This document shows positions 1 to 5,449 of a stretch of 7,290 nucleotides of DNA, piece by piece; position 1 is the stretch's first letter, and the number at the start of each line of letters is the position of its first letter. Both the position numbers and the translations under genes were made by a program. Source of the DNA: Candidatus Gastranaerophilales bacterium (lineage in GTDB: Bacteria; Cyanobacteriota; Vampirovibrionia; Gastranaerophilales; Gastranaerophilaceae); NCBI GenBank assembly GCA_944326625.1, contig CALVER010000069.1, forward strand, positions 1-7,290. The letters run 5' to 3'. The notes below the pieces were generated by a model, which did no database searches, was not told where the DNA came from, and saw nothing but the letters and a program-made list of their open reading frames with translations.

Positions 1-2123
1 ATACGTTTTACGCTGAAAACATCCGGCAGCGCCTGCAGACAATTGATTACTTTTTTCAATGTCTCAATATTATCAAGTTCCAGCCCGATTTCAATTATCC
101 CGATATTGTTGCGGGATTTGACGTTTGCATTGATGATGTTTGTATTGTTGTCCGATACCGCCGCGATAATGTCTTTCAGCATCCCTAATTTATCGGCTGT
201 TTCAATGCGGATTGTGGTTGTGTAAGTCTTGTTTGTATTCGTTCCTGCCCATTGAATATCCATTAAGCGTTCGGGTTCAATGTATTCAAGGGTTTTGCAG
301 TCAATTCTGTGAACCGTAACGCCTTTGGAGCGGGTTACGACGCCCACAATGGGTTCTCCCGGAATAGGCGAGCAGCAGCGCGCGAACGAATACATCAGGC
401 CTTCAAGTCCGATAATATCTTTTTCCGATTTTTTACGGGCTGAGGTGTGGAATTTATCCTCTATGGTTTTTTCTTTGGGTTTTTGAAGTTTATTAACTAT
501 TTTGTTTAAGGTGGTTTCGCCGTACCCGAGCGCCGCAAACAAATCTTCCGCTGACAAATAGTTCATCTGCTTCGCGATTTTGTCAAACTCGCCCTGCTTC
601 AGGTATTCGTCAAAAGCGGCTTTTGTAAGTTCGTGTTCCAGATGAGATTTGCCGAGTTCAATGTGTTCTTCGCGGTTATTCTTTTTGAACCACTGTTTAA
701 TCTTTGATGACGCCTGTTTTGTTACGACAAAATTAAGCCAGTCAAGCCGCGGTGCAGGGGTTTTTGAGGTTAAAATTTCAACAATATCGCCGTTTACGAT
801 TTTTGTATCAAGCGGCGTAATCCTTCCGTTAATTTTTGCGCCTATTGTCCTGTGTCCGACGTCGCTGTGGATACGGTAAGCAAAGTCAACGGGTGTTGCG
901 TCTTTCGGCAGATCAAGTACGTCTCCGCCCGGTGTGAACGCAAATACCTGATCCGAAAACAGGTCAAGTTTAACCGAATTTACGTAATCCTTGGCGTTTT
1001 TCATTTCTTTGTCGTATTCAACGAGTTTTCTCATCCATGAAAATTGCAGGTCTGATGCGTGGTTTGCCTTTTCGGAACCTTTTTCTTTATATCTCCAGTG
1101 CGCGGCAACACCGTATTCGGCGATTTCGTGCATTTCCCAAGTTCTTATTTGAACTTCCAGAGGCTTTGATCTGGGACCTATAACTGATGTGTGAAGTGAC
1201 TGGTAAAGATTCCCTTTGGGCATTGCTATGTAGTCCTTGAAACGCCCCGGAATGGGCTTGAATTGCGAGTGAATAAGCCCTAAAACTTCGTAGCATTCTT
1301 TTTCTGTGTCAACGATTACGCGGACTGCCGTTATGTCGTAAAGGTCGTGGAATGCGATGTTCTGGCGTTTCATTTTGCAGTAAATACTGTAATAGTGCTT
1401 TGCTCGGCCGGTAATTTGTGCGTTAATTCCGGCTGCTTTTACGTCCTTGGAAATTTTATCTATCAAAAGCTGTACGGTTTGTTCGCGTTCGGCTTTTTTC
1501 TGAGAAACAAGCTGGGCAATTTCAAAATATTTGTCGGGTTCAAGGTATCTTAAGGACAAATCTTCAAGTTCGGCTTTGATTTTCCCCATACCTAAGCGGT
1601 TTGCGAGCGGAGCAAATATATCAAGGGTTTCCTGTGCAATTTTTTTCTGCTTATTGACCGCCATAAAATTCAATGTACGCATATTGTGAAGCCGGTCAGC
1701 AAGTTTCAGGAAAATTATCCTTATGTCATTTGCCATGGCGATAAATAAGCGTCTGAAATTTTCAGCCTGACGTTCTTCTTTTGATTTGAATTTTAATTTG
1801 CTAAGTTTTGTAACTCCCTGAACAAGGGTTAAGACATCGTCGCCGAAAAGCTGTTTAATTTCTTCGGGCTGAGTGTCGGTGTCTTCCAGAATGTCATGCA
1901 GAAATGCCGCAATCAGGGTGTGTGTATCGACTTTTAAATCTACGAGAATTTTCGCGACTTCAACGGGATGGATTATATAGGGCTCTTCCGAAATCCTGTA
2001 TTGCCCTTCGTGAAGCCTTTTCGCATAATGGTAAGCTTTTTCAACCAGTGCAATATCTTCGTCGCTTCTGTTTTGCTCAATTAGTTTTTGTTTAATTTCC
2101 CTGAAAAGTTCTACATCAGACAT
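1..2123 (-). CDS. rel: Bifunctional (p)ppGpp synthetase/hydrolase (RelA/SpoT family), 3' end cut off by window
   Basis: Cytoplasmic long RSH enzyme of the stringent response: it makes (p)ppGpp from ATP and GDP/GTP and hydrolyses it. The minus-strand frame is open from the ATG at 2121-2123 to the left edge, giving 707 codons. The N-terminal HD hydrolase domain (about 25-170) keeps R43, H52, H76-D77, E80-D81 and the LADRLHN motif with D143 and N147, so hydrolysis should be intact. The synthetase domain has HDLYDITAVR (259-268), RFKD (294-297), NLYQSLHT (305-312) and E323 in LEVQIRT. RFKD, rather than the acidic version of monofunctional RelA, points to a bifunctional enzyme. Then come a TGS domain (about 389-450, FTPGGD), a helical region, the Cys-containing domain (ARCCSPIPG, C583-C584; VHRIDC, H605 and C609) and an ACT domain from about 632. 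Family members are usually a little longer, so perhaps 10-40 residues are missing. No Shine-Dalgarno precedes the start, but no other ATG or GTG start lies before the HD domain. Confidence 0.97.
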   Translation of the reverse strand, partial: MSDVELFREIKQKLIEQNRSDEDIALVEKAYHYAKRLHEGQYRISEEPYIIHPVEVAKILVDLKVDTHTLIAAFLHDILEDTDTQPEEIKQLFGDDVLTLVQGVTKLSKLKFKSKEERQAENFRRLFIAMANDIRIIFLKLADRLHNMRTLNFMAVNKQKKIAQETLDIFAPLANRLGMGKIKAELEDLSLRYLEPDKYFEIAQLVSQKKAEREQTVQLLIDKISKDVKAAGINAQITGRAKHYYSIYCKMKRQNIAFHDLYDITAVRVIVDTEKECYEVLGLIHSQFKPIPGRFKDYIAMPKGNLYQSLHTSVIGPRSKPLEVQIRTWEMHEIAEYGVAAHWRYKEKGSEKANHASDLQFSWMRKLVEYDKEMKNAKDYVNSVKLDLFSDQVFAFTPGGDVLDLPKDATPVDFAYRIHSDVGHRTIGAKINGRITPLDTKIVNGDIVEILTSKTPAPRLDWLNFVVTKQASSKIKQWFKKNNREEHIELGKSHLEHELTKAAFDEYLKQGEFDKIAKQMNYLSAEDLFAALGYGETTLNKIVNKLQKPKEKTIEDKFHTSARKKSEKDIIGLEGLMYSFARCCSPIPGEPIVGVVTRSKGVTVHRIDCKTLEYIEPERLMDIQWAGTNTNKTYTTTIRIETADKLGMLKDIIAAVSDNNTNIINANVKSRNNIGIIEIGLELDNIETLKKVINCLQALPDVFSVKR

Positions 2124-2125
2124 GG

Positions 2126-2161
2126 TATAATAATGATACAAATTTTTTTAAATTTTTTCAA
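2126..2161 (-). promoter_or_regulatory. Putative sigma70-type promoter of rel
   Basis: Read on the minus strand, TTGAAA (2156-2161) is followed after exactly 17 bp by TATCAT (2133-2138), five of six matches to the -10 consensus. The expected transcription start is near 2126, only about three bases before the rel ATG, which would make the mRNA leaderless or nearly so and fits the missing Shine-Dalgarno. A poly-A/T tract forms the spacer. Chance matches are common in A+T-rich DNA, so this is a prediction. The 72-bp gap is shared with the divergent YggU-like gene. On the plus strand only a weak -10-like TATCAT (2176-2181) with no good -35 is visible for that gene. Confidence 0.5.
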
Positions 2162-2195
2162 GTAAAATCGAAGAATATCATTCAGAAAGATTAAC

Positions 2196-2480
2196 ATGAG
2201 ACAGACAAAAGACGGAATTTTATTGAATTTGAGGATTTCACCGAACGCTTCCAAAAATGAAATTACGGTTTCATCTGACGGTATAAAGGTTAAGATTACG
2301 GCGCAGCCCGTTGACGGCAAGGCAAATAAGGCTTTGGTCGAATTTTTGTCAAAAGAGCTGAAAATTCCGAAAACTTCCATTGATGTGGTTAAAGGGCATA
2401 CTAATAAAGAAAAAACTCTTTTGTTAAGGGTTTTTGACGAAGAAAAGATTAAGTTTCTTAAAGAAAAATTTTCCAATTAG
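2196..2480 (+). CDS. yggU: DUF167/YggU (UPF0235) family protein
   Basis: A 94-residue protein, close to the usual length of this small, widely conserved alpha/beta family, whose biochemical role is not established. Recognition rests on LRISPNASKNEI near residues 12-23, the signature AQPVDGKANKALVEFL around 36-51, and the region KTSIDVVKGHTNKEKTLLL (about 59-77), matching the family pattern PxDGKAN...G.t.r.K. There is no signal peptide or membrane segment, so it should be cytosolic. The start has only a weak purine stretch (AGAAAG, 2184-2189) upstream. It is divergent from rel, and 46 bp separate it from the next plus-strand gene. A long A/T palindrome follows the stop, but with no G-C pairs it is a poor terminator candidate. 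An overlapping minus-strand open frame (2111-2476) is only its shadow. Confidence 0.92.
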   Translation: MRQTKDGILLNLRISPNASKNEITVSSDGIKVKITAQPVDGKANKALVEFLSKELKIPKTSIDVVKGHTNKEKTLLLRVFDEEKIKFLKEKFSN

Positions 2481-2526
2481 CAAAAAAATTTTTTAGAAAT
2501 GTTAAAGTATCTGTAAAGGAGAAAAC

Positions 2527-2892
2527 ATGAAAATTACGACAAATTATGCGTTAAGCGGCCGTTCCCAAAATATTCAGCCGAATTTTAAAGCGAATATTAC
2601 ATCACATACAAGAGAAATTTTAATTCGTGAAGCAAAAAATTCGGAAAAATTGCCGGAACTTTTGAAACAGCTTGACAGAGTTAAGAATTGGGGCAGCCCG
2701 AAATCTTTTATTAACAGTATAATTACCCCGGATCGCAAAAGAGATCTTCTTGTCCTGAATAATTATCATCTGTCAAACGAAAAGTCCGCAAGTCTGGGCG
2801 TTCATGCAAAAGACAGTGTATTGAAACAGTTTCTTTCTTTGAAAGAACACGATGTTATCCGCGCTCAAAATTCGCTCGGCAATAATGTCTGA
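2527..2892 (+). CDS. Hypothetical protein, 121 residues, N-terminal M-K-I...NFKAN tag
   Basis: I do not recognise a family. The start is well supported by a strong Shine-Dalgarno, AAGGAG at 2516-2521, five bases before the ATG. The protein is soluble-looking and Lys/Asn/Ser-rich, with no signal peptide or membrane span. Residues about 30-55 look helical and charged (EILIREAKNSEKLPELLKQL). The N-terminus begins MKITTNYAL and carries QPNFKAN at 17-23, resembling the N-termini of the two phosphatase-like proteins downstream (Met-Lys/Gln-Ile, then an S/T/N-F-K/G motif within the first about 20 residues). It may be monocistronic: 46 bp separate it from the upstream gene, and a strong new promoter lies about 115 bp past its stop. 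I see no convincing promoter or terminator of its own. It could be a lineage-specific small protein. Confidence 0.75.
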   Translation: MKITTNYALSGRSQNIQPNFKANITSHTREILIREAKNSEKLPELLKQLDRVKNWGSPKSFINSIITPDRKRDLLVLNNYHLSNEKSASLGVHAKDSVLKQFLSLKEHDVIRAQNSLGNNV

Positions 2893-3006
2893 CAAATTTG
2901 TTCCGGCATTGCAGCCAGCCCTGAAACCGCTTTAGGATGACAAAAATTTTGGTTTGCTTTGTAAAATTCCGAGGAACAATTCGTATGATTTGCCTCCCGC
3001 ATTCGC
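2893..3006. other. Intergenic segment with a small hairpin; no gene found
   Basis: This gap between the 121-residue gene and the attenuator promoter looks richer in G+C than the flanking genes. It holds one small inverted repeat, CCTGAA (2920-2925) and TTTAGG (2931-2936), a six-base stem with one G-U pair and a five-base loop, followed by ATGACAAAAA. There is no T-run, so it is not a classical terminator. The string resembles the (T)CAGGATGACA-type short dispersed elements seen in some bacterial genomes, but one copy is not enough to call a repeat. A ten-codon frame at 2985-3017 preceded by GAGGAA is judged coincidental. Confidence 0.35.
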
Positions 3007-3035
3007 TTGAAAAATAAAATTTATTGTGATATTAT
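3007..3035 (+). promoter_or_regulatory. Strong sigma70-type promoter of the attenuator and operon
   Basis: TTGAAA (3007-3012) is followed after exactly 17 bp by TATTAT (3030-3035), both five of six matches to consensus. The predicted transcription start is near 3042, about 15 bases before the leader-peptide ATG and just upstream of its Shine-Dalgarno. That short 5' end is typical of attenuator leaders. It is the best promoter match I found in the window and sits about 200 bp before the first large gene. Confidence 0.7.
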
Positions 3036-3056
3036 ATGACAACAAAGGAAAAGAAA

Positions 3057-3122
3057 ATGAAAAAAGCGTTGATAAAATTGCATCATCATTCACATAGCAC
3101 CCCCGGGCTGCTGTTGAATTGA
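3057..3122 (+). CDS. His-rich leader peptide, 21 codons
   Basis: A short frame starting ATG AAA AAA and ending TGA. It has a good Shine-Dalgarno, AAGGA at 3045-3049, seven bases upstream. The peptide reads MKKALIKL, then HHHSHS (residues 9-14), then TPGLLLN. Four of five consecutive codons at 3081-3095 are CAT (His). The layout matches leader peptides of amino-acid attenuators such as enterobacterial hisL: short, translated right at the mRNA 5' end, regulatory codons mid-way, and a stop shortly before a terminator hairpin. The peptide probably has no function of its own, and its translation is the sensor. A basic N-terminus with leucines could alternatively suggest a tiny membrane-active peptide, but the His run in the middle argues against that. 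Confidence 0.65.
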   Translation: MKKALIKLHHHSHSTPGLLLN

Positions 3123-3144
3123 TGTGACGCTTTACTCGATTCTG

Positions 3145-3185
3145 AAAAATAGCTTCCCGGGGAGAAAACGAGAAGTTATTTTTTT
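3145..3185 (+). terminator. Rho-independent terminator of the attenuator
   Basis: AAAAATAGCTTC (3145-3156) pairs with GAAGTTATTTTT (3172-3183) over 12 base pairs including one G-U, with a 15-base loop. A run of seven Ts (3179-3185) ends the structure. It lies after the leader stop codon and 24 bp before the first structural gene, on the operon's own strand, so it can only act as an internal, conditional stop. The G-rich loop (3157-3162) is complementary to the leader's CCCCGGG element. Confidence 0.7.
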
Positions 3186-3209
3186 ATGGAATCGGAGGTC
3201 TAACAAATT

Positions 3210-4574
3210 ATGTCTTTAGTAAATATTATTTCTGCCATAGGCAATAACAGCAGCATTTATCCGTTAATAGTCAGGGACTGCGGCATAGAAGTTCCGACAA
3301 AAATTGCCATGACTTATAACCAGAATAAAGAAGACAAAAAGATTGCATGGCTCGGTGCAAGAGAACGCTTTATTGACGAATATTCGGTGTCTGCGGTTTG
3401 GCTCGGCGGAATTCCTTTGATTGACTATGCGGGCAAAAAGATTATTAAAGGCTTTAAACAATTGGGTTTGAATTCGGATGTTAATCTCAAACTCGTGAGT
3501 GAAGAAGCTAAATATAACAAAAAGTTAAAATCCGGCAAAAAAGTCGGTGAAATCTGCCAGGGGTTTGAATACAATATTAAAAAATTTGCGGATAAGCCGG
3601 AGGCAAAAGAGGCTGTAAAAGACTTAATCAACGTCAAAAATAACAAAAAAATCTTTGAAAGTCTGATGAATTGCAAATTTGTTGCCTCAATTGCAATACC
3701 GATAGCGCTTATGGGGTTTGTTATTCCGAAAGTTGTTTTTGCATCTTCAGCCAGACGTAAGGAAAAATACAGGCAGGAACACCCTGATGCAAATTTCGGC
3801 AATTTGAGTTTCGGTGCAAAGGATTTTGATCAGTTTATCCGCGGCAGAGAAAAAATGACAACTTTTCAGGGCGCAGTAACCTCTGTTATCACAAACTTTA
3901 CAACGGTTCAGAAAATGGCTGCAACGGACGGCGGTTACGCTGTCGGCAGAATTGTTACCGCGCGGAACAAAAATGAAGCCGCTGACCTTGCTTTTAAAAT
4001 GTCAGGCATGATGTTTTTGAATTTTGTTGCGCCGCACTGGATTGAAAAAGCTTTCAATAAGATTACGGACGTTAACCTTGACCCGAAAATGTTTGTAAAT
4101 AAGCGTTTTCTTGCAAGTGTTAAAAATAATACGCTTGAGCTTCCCGCGTCAAATAACGCAAAAGATATGCTCGACTTTATTGACAATAATCCGAAAGCCT
4201 TGTTTACAAAACTTGCAGGCCAAAACGGCAAAGTCAAGCTTCTTGAAAACGGCGTCAGAGACCCGCGGGCTTATGTGGATATTGATGAACTCGTTAAGTT
4301 TAAGGATAATATTGAAAAATTTGCAAAAAACGCAAAAGAAAGCGGTGTAACTCAAAAACTTGCACGAAAAGCCGGACAAAATTCCGATATAATTAAATTC
4401 GCCAACAAATCCCTCAGGCTCCGCTCTTTAACAATCCTCGCAAATATCGGCCTGAGCAGTTTCTTACTGGCATACTGTCTGCCGAAAGCGCAGTTTATAT
4501 TCAGAGAATGGTTTACGGGATCAAAGTTGGAACCGGGGCTTGTGGATTCTCCGCAAAAAATTGAAAATGCCTAG
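3210..4574 (+). CDS. Hypothetical membrane-associated protein, 454 residues, first gene of the attenuated operon
   Basis: No named family recognised. From memory it resembles multi-copy, uncharacterised proteins of Gastranaerophilales beginning with an AIGxNSSIxPL-like N-terminus (here AIGNNSSIYPL, residues 9-19), a tentative link. Two clear hydrophobic segments are visible, about 157-178 (ending FVIPKVVFA) and about 406-425 (ending YCLPKAQF). Weaker ones lie near 61-73 and 264-276. Both main segments end in (I/L)PK followed by hydrophobic residues and then charges, which suggests an internal repeat. The parts between are hydrophilic and Lys/Asn-rich. An SFGAKDF string (200-206) recalls the N-terminal tag of neighbouring proteins. 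There is no N-terminal signal peptide. The start is supported by GGAGG (3194-3198), 11 bases upstream, slightly far. It directly follows the attenuator terminator and lies 32 bp before the first phosphatase-like gene, so the three probably share a transcript. Confidence 0.85.
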   Translation: MSLVNIISAIGNNSSIYPLIVRDCGIEVPTKIAMTYNQNKEDKKIAWLGARERFIDEYSVSAVWLGGIPLIDYAGKKIIKGFKQLGLNSDVNLKLVSEEAKYNKKLKSGKKVGEICQGFEYNIKKFADKPEAKEAVKDLINVKNNKKIFESLMNCKFVASIAIPIALMGFVIPKVVFASSARRKEKYRQEHPDANFGNLSFGAKDFDQFIRGREKMTTFQGAVTSVITNFTTVQKMAATDGGYAVGRIVTARNKNEAADLAFKMSGMMFLNFVAPHWIEKAFNKITDVNLDPKMFVNKRFLASVKNNTLELPASNNAKDMLDFIDNNPKALFTKLAGQNGKVKLLENGVRDPRAYVDIDELVKFKDNIEKFAKNAKESGVTQKLARKAGQNSDIIKFANKSLRLRSLTILANIGLSSFLLAYCLPKAQFIFREWFTGSKLEPGLVDSPQKIENA

Positions 4575-4606
4575 CAAAAAATATTTTTACGTGTTTTAAT
4601 CTTGAT

Positions 4607-5437
4607 ATGCAAATAAGTCCTGTTAATTTATACAATAAAATATCGTTCGGAAAATATTCTGTTTATTACGACAAACGTCCGAAAGAAATTACGGTGGACG
4701 ATCTTTTGCGTAAAGAAGGCGATCCGCCCAATCCTTACAAGACTACGCGGGAATATATCCGTGAAGCTTATGCTGACCCGTATCTGGTGAAAAAAATTAA
4801 AGACAAGGATTTTGAGTCCATTGACCTTTATGAAACTTACAGGCGCAAAAATATTCCGCTGCCGGTTAAAAAAATCAATAAAAACTGTTACAGAGGCGAA
4901 ACCCTTTTGTATACGCCGAAAAGACTTGCGGCTTTGAAACATAAAGGTGTAAAAAACGTTATTGACCTTGCAAATGTCGAAGATTATGATATCCTGTGCG
5001 ATCTGAAAGGTTTTAAATACTATAATTTCCCGCTGTTTTTGGATTACCGCAAACACCCGCCGTTTGTTACGCGCGAACAGTACCGCCAAAAACATCAAAT
5101 CCCCGACACTCATCTGCCTGACGACAGCGAAGAATTCGCTTATGATAACGAAGCCAGACGATTTATTGACGATTTTAAAGAACTTGTCAACGTTATTAAT
5201 CAGGGGAATTTTTATATAAGCTGTGACCACGGCCGTATAAGAACAGACGCGGCATTGCTTATGAATCAATACTTTAACCCCAAATGGGACGGCGACAAAT
5301 CCCTTCAGCCCGACGCTGAACAGATTGTAAAGTTCAAAATTTTCTATAATAATCTTTCAAACCGCGACAAGCGCGATTTGGGCTTTACGGAAGATTTTGA
5401 CAAAGATTTGCGCAGAAAACTCGCTATCAGCAGATAA
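4607..5437 (+). CDS. PTP/DSP-like cysteine phosphatase paralogue 1 (CX5R), 276 residues
   Basis: Probable phosphatase of the protein-tyrosine/dual-specificity fold; substrate unknown. The order of motifs fits: NCYRGETL (93-100), then GVKNVIDLA (114-122), equivalent to the YRSGxxx...GIxxVIDLR opening of Siw14/Y_phosphatase3-type enzymes. Next is KYYNFPLFLDY (137-147), where D146 is a candidate general acid. The P-loop is SCDHGRIRT (205-213) with nucleophile C206 and R212, matching CX5R(T/S), although the usual His before Cys is Ser. A conserved tail follows: NQYFNPKWDGDK (220-231). The insert between acid loop and P-loop (about 148-200) is charged and helical. There is no signal peptide. The N-terminus, MQISPVNLYN then ISFGKY, carries the tag shared with two neighbours. 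No Shine-Dalgarno is visible before the ATG, so translation may be coupled to the upstream gene. The stop is 12 bp before paralogue 2. Confidence 0.78.
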   Translation: MQISPVNLYNKISFGKYSVYYDKRPKEITVDDLLRKEGDPPNPYKTTREYIREAYADPYLVKKIKDKDFESIDLYETYRRKNIPLPVKKINKNCYRGETLLYTPKRLAALKHKGVKNVIDLANVEDYDILCDLKGFKYYNFPLFLDYRKHPPFVTREQYRQKHQIPDTHLPDDSEEFAYDNEARRFIDDFKELVNVINQGNFYISCDHGRIRTDAALLMNQYFNPKWDGDKSLQPDAEQIVKFKIFYNNLSNRDKRDLGFTEDFDKDLRRKLAISR

Positions 5438-5449
5438 TTTAGAAAAAAT

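Larger units (their letters stand above)
3042..3185 (+). promoter_or_regulatory. Putative histidine-responsive transcription attenuator leader
   Basis: The leader RNA from about 3042 contains a His-rich leader peptide and mutually exclusive pairings seen by eye. Stem A: AAAGCG (3063-3068) with CGCTTT (3128-3133), and TCACAT (3090-3095, the Ser-His codons) with ATGTGA (3122-3127). Stem B, candidate antiterminator: CCCCGGG (3101-3107) with CCCGGGG (3156-3162), seven G-C pairs. Stem C: the terminator, 3145-3156 with 3172-3183. B and C share C3156, and B ties up the loop of C, so they should compete. Model: a ribosome stalled at the first His codons leaves 3101-3107 free, B forms and transcription continues. 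A ribosome reaching the stop codon at 3120 covers 3101-3107, C forms and transcription ends. This is the logic of his/trp attenuators, but no His biosynthesis gene follows. Energies were not computed. Confidence 0.62.

Noticed and set aside
649..1040. Plus-strand open frames across the rel gene
   Set aside because: The minus strand reads as a continuous, motif-complete RSH protein here; these are antisense shadows.
2111..2476. A 121-codon minus-strand frame opposite the YggU-like gene, reaching into rel
   Set aside because: It covers the well-conserved DUF167 gene and runs into the rel start region; no family features of its own.
2480..2505. A/T palindrome after the YggU-like gene as a terminator
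   Set aside because: The stem would be A-T pairs only (AAAAAAATTTTTT) with almost no loop, so it is unlikely to pause polymerase; such tracts are common in A+T-rich DNA.
2985..3017. Ten-codon frame (MICLPHSLEK) with GAGGAA eight bases upstream
   Set aside because: It spans the -35 element of the attenuator promoter, has no regulatory codon run and no promoter of its own that I can see.
3042..3210. T-box riboswitch or metabolite riboswitch
   Set aside because: I see no T-box consensus (AGGGTGGNACCGCG-like) and no specifier-loop layout; the translated His-rich frame explains the leader better.
3425..3802. A 125-codon minus-strand frame inside the 454-residue gene
   Set aside because: It lies wholly antisense to a long frame with a Shine-Dalgarno and operon context; composition is typical of a shadow.
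4628..5269. A 213-codon open frame on the minus strand opposite phosphatase paralogue 1
   Set aside because: The plus-strand frame carries the full PTP-like motif series and a paralogue next door. The antisense product is low-complexity, Phe/Ile/Val-rich, with no recognisable domain, and is explained by codon bias.
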